This document shows positions 1 through 8,229 of a stretch of DNA of 64,000 bases, one piece after another. Where the stretch lies: assembly GCF_009664365.1 (NCBI RefSeq), contig NZ_CP044310.1, positions 514,501 to 578,500 of the forward strand, in the 5' to 3' direction. This DNA comes from Paenibacillus xylanilyticus. GTDB lineage: Bacteria > Bacillota > Bacilli > Paenibacillales > Paenibacillaceae. The stretch's first letter is position 1; every line of letters starts with the position of its first letter. The notes below the pieces were generated by a model. That model worked only from the letters and a program-made list of their open reading frames with translations, had not been told where the DNA came from and made no database searches. A program made the position numbers and the translations under genes.

Positions 1-275
1 AAATCAATGGTGCTTATCAAAGCCAGCAAACGGCTCGCGACGAAGCGATCCGCAATGCTTCTTTGGCTTCGCAAAACATTATGCTGGCTGCGCGTTCCCT
101 TGGCTATGATACATGCCCAATGGGTGGTTACAACCCGCAGCAACTGATTGAAACATTTAACATTCCTCCTCGTTACATTCCTATCATGTTGATCACAGTA
201 GGTAAAGCGGCACAACCGGCTCGCCCGGCAGGTCGTTTACCATTGTCTGATGTCGTCGTTAGAGGTTCGTTCTAA
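1..275 (+). CDS. Nitroreductase family protein, C-terminal fragment
   Basis: The reading frame is open from the left edge (frame starting at base 3) to a TAA at 273-275, so the gene is cut by the window and its start lies outside. The visible 90 or so residues read like the C-terminal third of an FMN-dependent NAD(P)H nitroreductase: a helix with LAARSLGYDTCPMGGYNP, then an IPPRYIPIMLITVGK strand, then a polar tail. Such enzymes are cytoplasmic homodimers that reduce nitro compounds or quinones. The LGYDTCPMGGY stretch corresponds to the flavin-contacting loop of this family. A strong hairpin terminator follows directly. The substrate cannot be told. Confidence 0.8.
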   Translation, partial: INGAYQSQQTARDEAIRNASLASQNIMLAARSLGYDTCPMGGYNPQQLIETFNIPPRYIPIMLITVGKAAQPARPAGRLPLSDVVVRGSF

Positions 276-291
276 GATATATTCGTATTAA

Positions 292-330
292 AAATAGCCG
301 CATGCCCCCTCAGGGAGCATGCGGCTATTT
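292..330. terminator. Bidirectional intrinsic terminator
   Basis: A 14-bp perfect inverted repeat, AAATAGCCGCATGC (292-305) against GCATGCGGCTATTT (317-330), with A-rich and T-rich flanks. It ends the nitroreductase transcript and probably also the convergent SLH gene. Confidence 0.85.
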
Positions 331-396
331 GCTGTAAGAGGCAGGAAGGATTGGGTAGCTCAGCCGCCCATCCTTTCCATCTCTTCATTGCAATTC

Positions 397-1080
397 TTAT
401 TTCTCAGGTGTTTCCGGGATTTGCGGAGCATGGAAGCTTTCCATGTATTCGATGGCATTGTACATCATTACTGCAGCTTCTGCGCGAGTGATGGTTTCCT
501 TCGGATTGAAGTTGCCATCCGCATCAAGCGTGTTGATTTTAAGAACCAGCGAGCGCTGAACCGCACCCTGATATTCCGGAGTAAGCTCCTGTTCATCTGT
601 AATGTCTACCGGTTTGATGTTAATCATCGGCAGGCCGCCTTTGGCTTCGATCCCCTTCATCAGGAACAGAGTGAATTGTTCGCGTGTCATTTCTGCAGCC
701 GGATCGATGTCCTTGGGCATCTGAATTCCATTATACTGGGCACGAACGAAGGCATCGCTGTACCATACACCGTCCTTGACGTTGCTGAAGGTATCACTCG
801 GGAGCGGTTGTTTGATAAAACGAATCGCATCCAGGTTCAGATCGAGACCATCGGTAATCAGCTGCACTCCTTGTGCGGTATTTAATTGCTGTTCCGGTTT
901 GAACAAGCCGTCGCTCACTCCCTTGATCAATCCATCCTGATGCAGAGCTTCAATTTTGTCAGCACCTGCAATACCTTGAAGGTCAGTAAAATGGGCTTGA
1001 GCAGCGTTAATCGGGCCAGCACTCAGGGAGAGTGTGAGCAGTGCTCCGGCAGTAATAGTGGCTAGTATATTTTTTTTCAT
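397..1080 (-). CDS. Secreted S-layer homology (SLH) domain protein
   Basis: A 227-residue exported protein. Residues 1 to about 27 are a classic signal peptide (MKKNI, hydrophobic core, cleavage near NAAQA). The rest is three degenerate SLH modules: about 30-75 (FTDLQGIAGADKIEAL, DGLFKPEQQLNTAQGV), about 98-142 (FSNVKDGVWYSDAFVRA, EMTREQFTLFL) and about 165-215 (GNFNPKETITRAEAAVMM). SLH modules bind pyruvylated secondary cell-wall polymer and anchor proteins to the envelope. There is no other domain, so it may be a wall-bound filler or adaptor protein. It is monocistronic, divergent from nothing close, and convergent with the nitroreductase. A role beyond wall binding cannot be seen. Confidence 0.8.
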   Translation of the reverse strand: MKKNILATITAGALLTLSLSAGPINAAQAHFTDLQGIAGADKIEALHQDGLIKGVSDGLFKPEQQLNTAQGVQLITDGLDLNLDAIRFIKQPLPSDTFSNVKDGVWYSDAFVRAQYNGIQMPKDIDPAAEMTREQFTLFLMKGIEAKGGLPMINIKPVDITDEQELTPEYQGAVQRSLVLKINTLDADGNFNPKETITRAEAAVMMYNAIEYMESFHAPQIPETPEK

Positions 1081-1219
1081 ATTGAAATCGCCTCACTTTT
1101 CTAGGGAGTCCCTTTGTATAAAAGCTATTTGCCCCTATAGACGACCCTTGTCTAAAAAAGGTTGCTGCAATTTTCCAACAGATGATTCATTTTGTTTCAA
1201 GTAACAAGGGGATGCATAA

Positions 1220-2071
1220 CTAGCCCTTGGATTTGTTGCGATACTCCGTAGGTGAACGTCCCATCATTTTGCTGAATAGTCGTGAGAAATAATAAGGGTC
1301 CTTGAACCCCAGCTCAGAGCTGATCTGTTTGACGGTCCAGTCCGTAAAATCAAGATAACGGCAGGAATGCTGGATTTTGAGTCGCAGGAAATAGTCTATG
1401 GGTGAATGTCCAGTTGCCTGCTTGAATAGTTGTGAATAATGGGGTGCCGATAACTGGGCCTGTGCGGCGAGCTCCTTTAAAGTCAATCCGCGCTCCAGGT
1501 GTTCCAGCATGTACTGGACCGATTGTTCAGCCGCCCGTTTGCTGCTGATCATGCTGACCCCTGTTCCCTGACCATAGGCCAGCATGCCGAGCATGTAGCC
1601 CGTAATCTGCGAAGCGTATGTCATGGCTTGCAGGGAGTACCCGGTTTCCAGTGCATCATAGCATTCATGGAACAGTTCCAGCCATTTGGGGGCTTTGGAA
1701 GGAACGATGGCAGAGATTTTATGGGCCAGGAGCAGTTCAATATAGGTAGAAGCGTGTTCGCCGCGCAGATGAATCCAGTAGATGCTCCAGGGTTCGGCCG
1801 CATTAGCCCCGTAAACGTGGGCCATATATGCAGGCAAGATGACCAGGTCACCTGCATGTACAACTTGTGGCTTGCTGCCATCTAATTCGTACCATCCTGT
1901 TCCTTGTACGCAATACATGAGAATATGGGAGTCACATCCTTGAGGCCGATCCCGGTAATGATGCTCCGCTTCATGGAAATATCCGATATCCGTAACGTAC
2001 AGCCCTGAAGTTACTGGGTATCTTGCTGCTTCTTCGAGCAGAGGATCAGGCAGTACAACGAGTTTTTGCAT
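1220..2071 (-). CDS. AraC family transcriptional regulator with N-terminal cupin
   Basis: A 283-residue one-component regulator. The N-terminal half is a cupin-type arm (HILMYCVQGTGWYELDG, then a GDLVILPAYMAHVYGA strand pair), where an effector, often a sugar, binds. The C-terminal 100 residues hold the double HTH of AraC proteins (LTLKELAAQAQLSAPHYSQL, then VKQISSELGFKDPYYFSRLF and PTEYR). The frame stays open further upstream to 2290, but I chose ATG 2071 because the protein homology begins at MQKLVVLPDPLLEEA; the upstream extension has no family character and runs into the shared promoter region. It is divergent from the lactonase gene at 2330, which it may control. Confidence 0.85.
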   Translation of the reverse strand: MQKLVVLPDPLLEEAARYPVTSGLYVTDIGYFHEAEHHYRDRPQGCDSHILMYCVQGTGWYELDGSKPQVVHAGDLVILPAYMAHVYGANAAEPWSIYWIHLRGEHASTYIELLLAHKISAIVPSKAPKWLELFHECYDALETGYSLQAMTYASQITGYMLGMLAYGQGTGVSMISSKRAAEQSVQYMLEHLERGLTLKELAAQAQLSAPHYSQLFKQATGHSPIDYFLRLKIQHSCRYLDFTDWTVKQISSELGFKDPYYFSRLFSKMMGRSPTEYRNKSKG

Positions 2072-2329
2072 AGGGAATCCAGCAGATTTACGCAGTGTGG
2101 TTGTACGGTTGTAAGGTCTCATACTTGTATTATGGTGAGGTAGGATGGGGGAGTCAATGACGGATATGCAAGCGTTCACAGAAATATCATGATCTTCAGA
2201 ACGTTGCGTCTGTTCCGATGAAGCAGAAGCCGGTGAATTGGGTAAGTACATTATAGTGGAAACATCAATCCAGAGCATGAACCGACTCATGAAGAGAGAT
2301 AGACGTAGAATTGGAAAAGAGAAGGAGAG

Positions 2330-3394
2330 ATGAGAGATATGGAACGAACAGCTGCGAATGAAACCTTTTTCTATACAGGAACTTATGCATCAGCGGATCA
2401 ACCGGGGATTGTGCTGTGCGCACTCGATGCAGATACAGGTGAGATGAGAATCGTCAGTCATACTGAGGGTGTGGACAATCCATCCTATCTCGCATTATGC
2501 CCAGATGCCAACTGTCTGTACGCTGCGAGTGAAACCGATGAGGGAGAGGTGCTTGTATATCGCAGGGATACGGCAACGAGTGAACTGCATCTGATGGATC
2601 GCAAACTGACCAAAGGGGCTTCTCCTTGTTATGTGTCGGTCACCAAGGATGGCAAATGGGTTCTGACTTCGAACTACAGCAGCGGGAGTGTGAATGTATT
2701 CCCGGTAGGGGATCAAGGGACGCTTGAAGAGATGAGTGCACTGGTTGAACATACGGGGAGAGGGAAAAACGATGATCGTCAGGAAGGACCTCATGCTCAT
2801 TCCATACAGCCGGATCCGTCCGGACAGTATGCGGTCGTATGTGATCTTGGGCTCGACCAGATTATTGTTTACCGTATGGAAGAAGGAAGGCTGGTCACAC
2901 ACCGCGAAATGAATCAGCCCCCTGGTTCTGGTCCAAGACATTTGGTTTTCCATCCAAGCGGAAAGTGGGCATATGTCATTAATGAGCTGAACAACACGGT
3001 TACCGCATTCATGTATGACGAGCGGAGAGGTGAGTTTAATACGCAGCAGCATATCTCCACACTGCCTGAGGGGCATTCGGGAGAAGGAACAGCTGCAGAT
3101 ATTCGTGTATCCCCTTGCGGCCGTTTCCTGTACGCTTCCAACCGCGGCCATGACAGCATCGTGCTGTATCATATTGATCAGGAGTCCGGAAAATTGGAAG
3201 CCGTGGAATGGACGTCGACCATCGGTCAGACTCCTCGCAACTTCAATTTGCTGCCAGGCGGCATTCTGCTCGTGGCCAATCAGGATAGCAACAATATTGT
3301 TGCATTTCAAATGGATGGGGAAGACGGGCGTCTGACGCACAATGGATTCAAGCTCGAAGTGTCACGTCCGGTATGCATTACCCCTGTGGTATAA
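2330..3394 (+). CDS. Lactonase family protein (6-phosphogluconolactonase-like beta-propeller)
   Basis: A 354-residue protein of the seven-bladed beta-propeller lactonase family (Pgl of E. coli, YkgB of Bacillus). Family signatures seen are the opening FFYTGTYAS, the GPHAHSIQPDPSG loop, GSGPRHLVFHPSGKWAYVINE, the SPCGRFLYASNRGHDSI blade and the late FNLLPGGILLVANQDSN blade. The likely reaction is hydrolysis of 6-phosphogluconolactone or another sugar lactone in the cytoplasm; no signal peptide is present. The start is either ATG 2330 or ATG 2339; the AAGGAG at 2322-2327 is nearer ideal spacing for the second. It is divergent from the AraC regulator and ended by its own terminator. Confidence 0.87.
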   Translation: MRDMERTAANETFFYTGTYASADQPGIVLCALDADTGEMRIVSHTEGVDNPSYLALCPDANCLYAASETDEGEVLVYRRDTATSELHLMDRKLTKGASPCYVSVTKDGKWVLTSNYSSGSVNVFPVGDQGTLEEMSALVEHTGRGKNDDRQEGPHAHSIQPDPSGQYAVVCDLGLDQIIVYRMEEGRLVTHREMNQPPGSGPRHLVFHPSGKWAYVINELNNTVTAFMYDERRGEFNTQQHISTLPEGHSGEGTAADIRVSPCGRFLYASNRGHDSIVLYHIDQESGKLEAVEWTSTIGQTPRNFNLLPGGILLVANQDSNNIVAFQMDGEDGRLTHNGFKLEVSRPVCITPVV

Positions 3395-3435
3395 GCTGCA
3401 GTGCTGCAATGAGCTAGTTCAAATCCAATGAACTC

Positions 3436-3479
3436 AAGACCATGCATGGGCCTAATCCTGCATGGTCTTTATTTTTTTA
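3436..3479 (+). terminator. Intrinsic terminator of the lactonase gene
   Basis: An 11-bp stem, AAGACCATGCA (3436-3446) with TGCATGGTCTT (3459-3469), followed by TATTTTTTT. Confidence 0.88.
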
Positions 3480-3583
3480 TAATTCAACGTATCCCGAAGA
3501 ATACAAAATCAAAGTCCTTACGACACGAAATTACTAATTTAGACCTATAGATGGAATTAAATGTTTAATTTAGAATGAAAATA

Positions 3584-3597
3584 TTAAAGCGCTTACA
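3584..3597 (+). promoter_or_regulatory. Probable catabolite response element (cre) for CcpA
   Basis: TTAAAGCGCTTACA matches the Bacillus cre consensus TGWNANCGNTNWCA at every defined position except the second base. It lies 60 bp before the pectin lyase start codon, where carbon catabolite repression would be expected. Confidence 0.6.
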
Positions 3598-3657
3598 TAA
3601 AGATGACGCTAAAGGGACAACGGGCTTACCAATTCCATTTGGGGAGGCTATTATTCT

Positions 3658-5532
3658 ATGTTGAATCGATTGTCTTGGAGAAGGACGCTGCGAATTGCCG
3701 GGATAGCCCTGCTAAGTTCAGCCATGCTGACGACTGCGTTTGGACTGGGGAACACACCGGTAACCGAGGCGGCGGGTACGCGTCAGATGGAGTTCCTGGA
3801 CCGTGGGGTGGTTGCGGTAAAGACAGGTACGGGTGTGTTTGTCAGCTGGCGTCTTTTGGGTACGGAAGGATCCAACGTTTCATTCAATGTATATCGGGAT
3901 GGAACCAAAGTGAACGCATCCCCCATAACCAATAGTACGAACCTTCAGGATGCCAGCGGGACAAGCAGTTCCAAATATACGGTTCGGGCCGTAGTGGGAG
4001 GAACCGAGCAGGCAGCTTCGGCAGCTGCGAGTGTATGGGGAAACAACTACCTGTCTGTGCCCCTCAGCATACCGGCGGGCGGGACAACACCGGATGGGGT
4101 GGCTTACACGTACAGCGCCAATGATGCCAGTGCAGGTGATCTGGACGGCGACGGGGAGTATGAACTAATCGTGAAGTGGGACCCGTCCAACTCCAAGGAT
4201 AACTCTCAGAGTGGATATACCGGTGAAGTATTTATCGATGCCTATAAATTGAACGGGACACGTTTATGGCGAATTAGCCTCGGCAAAAATATCCGCGCAG
4301 GTGCTCATTATACCCAGTTCATGGTGTATGACCTGGACGGCGACGGCAAAGCAGAGGTAGCGATGAAAACGGCTGATGGCAGCAAGGATGGCACCGGTAC
4401 GGTCATTGGCGATGCCAGCAAGGATTACCGCAATTCCAGCGGATACGTTCTATCCGGACCGGAATTCCTGACCATCTTCAACGGGCAAACTGGCAAAGCC
4501 CTGTCAACAGTGAACTATGAACCGGCACGTGGCAACGTATCCGATTGGGGAGATAATTATGGCAACCGGGTTGATCGCTTTCTCGCAGCGATTGCCTATC
4601 TGGATGGAGAACGTCCAAGTCTGGTCATGGCACGTGGATACTACACGCGTACGGTGCTTGTAGCCTACAACTGGCGGAATGGGCAGCTGACGAAGCAGTG
4701 GACATTCGATTCGAATACATCCGGCAATGCCGGGTATGCCGGTCAGGGAAATCATAATCTGAGCGTAGCGGACGTGGATGGCGACGGCAAGGATGAGATT
4801 ATCTATGGTGCCATGGCGGTGGATGATAACGGAAAAGGGTTGTACACGACAGGGCTTCATCATGGCGACGCCATGCATCTAAGTGACCTGGACCCCGACC
4901 GTGCCGGGCTGGAGGTATTTCAGGTTCATGAGACCCCGTCCAATGCGGGAGTTGAATTCCGTGATGCACGTACAGGGCAGCTGATCTGGGGCATACCTAC
5001 AACAAAGGATATCGGACGCGGCATGGCAGCGGATATCGACCCGAGATATAAAGGGGCTGAGGTTTGGGCAGACGGTGGTCTGTATACAGCCAAAGGACAG
5101 AAGATTGGAACAACCTTGCCTTCATCCACGAATTTTGGCATCTGGTGGGATGGAGATCTGCTGCGGGAACTACTGGACAGCAACAGAATCGATAAGTGGG
5201 ATTATGCCAACAGCAAAACGGTTAATTTGCTGACAGCTTCAGGTGTCTCCTCCAATAACGGTACAAAATCCACACCGAATCTGCAGGCTGACCTGTTCGG
5301 GGACTGGAGGGAAGAGGTGGTATGGCGGACAAGCGATAGCTCTGCGCTGCGGATCTACACCACAACTGCGGTCACGGACAAGCGGATTTATACCCTGATG
5401 CATGATCCGGTGTATCGTCTTGGTATCGCATGGCAAAATGTTGCCTATAATCAACCACCCCACACCGGTTTTTATTTGGGTGAAGGCATGAGCACGCCAC
5501 CGGTACCCAATATTCATTACGCCGGAAAATAG
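3658..5532 (+). CDS. Secreted rhamnogalacturonan lyase, polysaccharide lyase family 11 (YesW-like)
   Basis: A 624-residue protein with a signal peptide (about 1-38, RR then a hydrophobic core, cleavage near VTEAAG). The mature protein opens with the PL11 hallmark RQMEFLDRGVVAVKTG and FVSWRLLGTEG, a fibronectin-like first domain, followed by the eight-bladed propeller with repeated calcium-type loops: AGDLDGDGEYE, YDLDGDGKAE, VADVDGDGKDE. The DLFGDWREEVVWR segment near the C-terminus is also characteristic. The enzyme cleaves rhamnogalacturonan I backbones outside the cell by beta-elimination. The signal peptide points to the endo-acting YesW type, not the intracellular exo-acting YesX type. 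SD GGGGAGG lies 10 bases before the ATG. A cre-like site upstream suggests glucose repression. It stands alone, without other pectin genes here. Confidence 0.92.
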   Translation: MLNRLSWRRTLRIAGIALLSSAMLTTAFGLGNTPVTEAAGTRQMEFLDRGVVAVKTGTGVFVSWRLLGTEGSNVSFNVYRDGTKVNASPITNSTNLQDASGTSSSKYTVRAVVGGTEQAASAAASVWGNNYLSVPLSIPAGGTTPDGVAYTYSANDASAGDLDGDGEYELIVKWDPSNSKDNSQSGYTGEVFIDAYKLNGTRLWRISLGKNIRAGAHYTQFMVYDLDGDGKAEVAMKTADGSKDGTGTVIGDASKDYRNSSGYVLSGPEFLTIFNGQTGKALSTVNYEPARGNVSDWGDNYGNRVDRFLAAIAYLDGERPSLVMARGYYTRTVLVAYNWRNGQLTKQWTFDSNTSGNAGYAGQGNHNLSVADVDGDGKDEIIYGAMAVDDNGKGLYTTGLHHGDAMHLSDLDPDRAGLEVFQVHETPSNAGVEFRDARTGQLIWGIPTTKDIGRGMAADIDPRYKGAEVWADGGLYTAKGQKIGTTLPSSTNFGIWWDGDLLRELLDSNRIDKWDYANSKTVNLLTASGVSSNNGTKSTPNLQADLFGDWREEVVWRTSDSSALRIYTTTAVTDKRIYTLMHDPVYRLGIAWQNVAYNQPPHTGFYLGEGMSTPPVPNIHYAGK

Positions 5533-5598
5533 GAGATAAGCATAAGCTGCGGCTACCATAGCAAGATTCAATGTTAATCCGTTATTCTGCCTGATCCG

Positions 5599-5630
5599 AG
5601 GACAACAGGGGCATCCTGTTGTCCTTTTTT
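5599..5630 (+). terminator. Intrinsic terminator of the pectin lyase gene
   Basis: Stem AGGACAACAGG (5599-5609) with CCTGTTGTCCT (5615-5625), followed by six T. Confidence 0.9.
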
Positions 5631-5678
5631 CATTCCATGTCAATGGAATAGAAATCCGGAACAAATCGGAAAAAACGT

Positions 5679-5707
5679 TTGACAGGCCAGAGGGCTGCCC
5701 TTATGAT
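5679..5707 (+). promoter_or_regulatory. Sigma-A promoter of the sulfate transport operon
   Basis: TTGACA at 5679-5684, a 17-bp spacer and TATGAT at 5702-5707. It implies a leader of nearly 300 nt before the sbp start codon. Confidence 0.75.
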
Positions 5708-5738
5708 ATGCATATAACTTACTAAACAGGTAGGAATA

Positions 5739-5795
5739 ATGAAAATGATTGCTTTAACTATTGCGGCAGCAGTCATTACAGTCAGAGAAGAGTAA
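5739..5795 (+). CDS. Possible leader peptide (18 aa) of the sulfate operon
   Basis: Within the leader, an ATG with an AGGTAGG-like site just upstream opens the short frame MKMIALTIAAAVITVREE, ending at TAA 5793-5795. It lies about 25 bases after the predicted transcription start and 30 bases before a large hairpin. The peptide has no Cys run, so classic cysteine attenuation is not evident. It may be chance; only conservation of the frame would show it is real. Confidence 0.3.
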   Translation: MKMIALTIAAAVITVREE

Positions 5796-5824
5796 TTTGA
5801 ACAGAATAACGTTCTAACCGTATC

Positions 5825-5938
5825 GACGGAGGAACACCGCAGCACATCATTTCTGGATGAAGCATACACGGCCTTGGGTCGGCATGACTTTGTGAGGGAG
5901 AAGTGTGCTTGGTGGTTCCTCCGTCTTTTGTTCTTTTT
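5825..5938 (+). ncRNA. Structured 5' leader with terminator-like closing helix upstream of sbp
   Basis: GACGGAGGAACACC (5825-5838) pairs with GGTGGTTCCTCCGTC (5911-5925; one bulged G), and just inside it AGCACA (5841-5846) pairs with TGTGCT (5904-5909). The enclosed 57 bases can form two small hairpins (TCAT/ATGA and GCC/GGC arms), giving a three-way-junction layout. A T-rich run (TTTTGTTCTTTTT) follows at once. This is what a regulated terminator or riboswitch-type leader looks like. I do not recognise S-box or T-box core motifs in it. Confidence 0.5.
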
Positions 5939-6008
5939 CGGTGCGTTCCATACTGTTCAGCCTGCCTGAGGTAGTCATTGCAGAACCATTCTGGGGGGAG
6001 TGTTGTTT

Positions 6009-7088
6009 ATGAAAAAGAGAATTCATAAGGGTATTCTGGTTGGTCTGGCATTGGTATTAACAGGGGTATTGGCAGCGTGCGGCGCGGAGAGCAGCGGTTC
6101 CAGTGCAGCAGGAACATCGGGAGAGCAGGATAGCGGCAAGGAAGCGGCCAAAGCCATCGAGCTGCTGAATGTATCCTATGATCCGACGCGGGAGCTGTAT
6201 GAGCAATATAACAAGGCGTTTGCAGCGTATTGGCAAAAAGAAAAAGGCCAGGAAGTGACGATCAAGCAGTCACACGGCGGTTCCGGCAAACAGAGTCGTT
6301 CTGTGATCGATGGCTTGGACGCAGATATCGTTACACTGGCATTGGGATATGATATCGACGCGATCGAGGATAAAGGGCTGATTAATGCGGGCTGGCAGGA
6401 TAAATACGAGCACAACAGCTCCCCATATACCTCAACCATTGTATTTTTGGTACGCAAAGGCAATCCGAAAGGCATTAAGGACTGGGATGATCTGATCAAA
6501 GGGGATACCCAGGTGATTACCCCCAATCCGAAAACGTCCGGTGGAGCAAGATGGAATTACCTGGCGGCATGGGGATATGCACTGAAGAAAAACAACAATG
6601 ATGAGGAGAAGGCGAAGGAATTCGTTAGTGAACTCTTCAAGCATGCACCTGTACTTGATTCCGGGGCTCGTGGCTCTACGACAACATTTGTTGAACGTGG
6701 TATCGGTGATGTGCTGCTGGCCTGGGAGAACGAAGCGTTCTTATCGGTAAAAGAGCTGGGTCCGGACAAATTCGATATCGTTGTTCCTTCCGTTAGTATC
6801 TTGGCTGAACCACCTGTAGCGATCGTGGATAAAAATGCAGACAAAAAAGGCAGCCGCGAGGTCGCAGACGCTTATCTGAAGTATCTGTATAGCGAAGAGG
6901 GGCAGACCATTGCCGCGGAAAATTACTATCGCCCGACGCTGGATAGCGTGAAGGAGAAATTCAAAGACCAATTCCCGGATGTTGAATTGTTTACCCTGAA
7001 TGATGTATTTGGCACTTGGCGGGATACGCAGGCCAAACACTTTAACGACGGCGGGATCTTTGACCAGATCTACGTTCCAGGCAGCTAA
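6009..7088 (+). CDS. sbp: Sulfate/thiosulfate ABC transporter substrate-binding lipoprotein
   Basis: A 359-residue lipoprotein: signal sequence with lipobox LAAC (Cys about residue 24), a Ser/Gly-rich linker, then the sulfate-binding fold. Family motifs include [37 protein letters not shown] (the anion-binding loop), [11 protein letters not shown], the strand [23 protein letters not shown] region, [28 protein letters not shown] and the C-terminal FGTW. It captures sulfate or thiosulfate outside the membrane and hands it to the CysT/CysW permease. ATG 6009 is preferred over the in-frame GTG at 6000 because GGGGGGAG lies 8 bases before it. It is first gene of the operon and sits behind a long structured leader. 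Confidence 0.95.
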   Translation: MKKRIHKGILVGLALVLTGVLAACGAESSGSSAAGTSGEQDSGKEAAKAIELLNVSYDPTRELYEQYNKAFAAYWQKEKGQEVTIKQSHGGSGKQSRSVIDGLDADIVTLALGYDIDAIEDKGLINAGWQDKYEHNSSPYTSTIVFLVRKGNPKGIKDWDDLIKGDTQVITPNPKTSGGARWNYLAAWGYALKKNNNDEEKAKEFVSELFKHAPVLDSGARGSTTTFVERGIGDVLLAWENEAFLSVKELGPDKFDIVVPSVSILAEPPVAIVDKNADKKGSREVADAYLKYLYSEEGQTIAAENYYRPTLDSVKEKFKDQFPDVELFTLNDVFGTWRDTQAKHFNDGGIFDQIYVPGS

Positions 7089-7167
7089 TGTTGGATACAA
7101 ATAGAGCTCACCGCCATGTAAGCGGCCAACCAGCCCTACCGGCTGAAGGCAGAGAGGATGAACGTCC

Positions 7168-8004
7168 ATGAGCAAGGTGATGGTGGCCCGGAGACGCACA
7201 CTGCCGGGCTTCGGATTGACAATGGGGTACAGTGTGTTCTACCTGAGCCTGGTTGTACTTATTCCACTGACAGCGTTGATCTTTAACTCCACGGGCCTGA
7301 CCTGGTCCACGTTAATTGAGACAGCAAGTAACCCCCGGGTGCTTGCTTCTTTCAAGGTTAGCTTCCTGACGGCAGGAGTCGCTGCTTTGATTAATCTGGT
7401 TCTTGGGCTGCTCCTGGCTTGGGTGCTGGTCCGATACGAATTCCCAGGCAAGCGCCTGTTTGATGCGGTCATTGATCTGCCATTCGCCCTGCCTACTGCA
7501 GTGGCAGGTGTTGCCCTTACGGCTCTGTATGCCGGAAATGGATGGATAGGGCAGCTGGTGGAGCCTTTGGGTATCAAGCTGGCGTATTCGCAGGCAGGCA
7601 TTACCTTGGCACTGATGTTTATCGGCATTCCGTTTGTTGTACGTACGGTACAGCCGGTTCTGGAAGAGCTGGAGGCCGAAGTGGAAGAGGCAGCCGCGAC
7701 GCTGGGAGCAGGGAGATGGCGCATTTTTCGGACGATATTGCTGCCGGACCTGATCCCGCCACTGCTGACCGGGTTTGCACTTGCTTTTGCCAGAGGCATT
7801 GGGGAATATGGATCAGTCGTATTTATCTCGGGCAACATGCCGATGAAAACGGAGATTGCCCCCCTGCTGATCATGGCGAAGCTGGAGCAGTTCGATTACG
7901 CAGGAGCTACGGCTGTAGCCTTGCTGCTGCTGCTGGTTTCTTTTGTCCTGCTGCTGGTGATTAACTCCCTTCAGCGCTGGAGCAGGAAGGCAGGCCGGGC
8001 TTAG
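7168..8004 (+). CDS. cysT: Sulfate ABC transporter permease CysT
   Basis: A 278-residue inner-membrane protein with about six transmembrane helices, starting near residue 15 (LTMGYSVFYLSLVVLIPLTAL). The permease EAA loop is clear: EEAAATLGAGRWRIFRTILLP, which contacts the ATPase. LPFALPTAVAGVALTALY and FARGIGEYGSVVFISGNMP are typical of CysT/CysU. It forms the translocation pore with CysW. The gene lies 79 bp after sbp with a weak GAGAGG ribosome-binding site. No ATPase (cysA) gene is present in the window, so that subunit must be encoded elsewhere or shared. A MITE-like element follows directly. Confidence 0.94.
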   Translation: MSKVMVARRRTLPGFGLTMGYSVFYLSLVVLIPLTALIFNSTGLTWSTLIETASNPRVLASFKVSFLTAGVAALINLVLGLLLAWVLVRYEFPGKRLFDAVIDLPFALPTAVAGVALTALYAGNGWIGQLVEPLGIKLAYSQAGITLALMFIGIPFVVRTVQPVLEELEAEVEEAAATLGAGRWRIFRTILLPDLIPPLLTGFALAFARGIGEYGSVVFISGNMPMKTEIAPLLIMAKLEQFDYAGATAVALLLLLVSFVLLLVINSLQRWSRKAGRA

Positions 8005-8020
8005 GCAATCGTAGCTAACC

Positions 8021-8211
8021 TATATAAGTTGAACTTGACATTTACACCATAACGGAGAGGACAGAAAAATCTGGAGAAGCGGAGCGTTCGCCTTTATCCC
8101 CGGATTTCTCCATTGTAGGAGTGGTTCAAAAAAATCTGGGGATAACAGCGATCGGAAGATGTTCTGGCCTTGTAGTGGTCCAGTGTAAAAATTATTAGTT
8201 CAACTTATATA
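8021..8211. mobile_element. MITE-like palindromic element inside the sulfate operon
   Basis: A 191-bp non-coding segment bounded by perfect 15-bp terminal inverted repeats: TATATAAGTTGAACT at 8021-8035 and its complement at 8197-8211. The flanks carry AACC on both sides (8017-8020 and 8212-8215), a possible 4-bp target duplication. The interior has internal complementary stretches and no ORF. It ends 12 bp before the cysW ribosome-binding region, so transcription must read through it. Confidence 0.65.
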
Positions 8212-8229
8212 AACCAAAAGGAGGTACAT

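Noticed and set aside
5825..5938. T-box or S-box leader ahead of sbp
   Set aside because: The T-box sequence and specifier layout, and the S-box core, are not found; only a generic structured leader can be supported.
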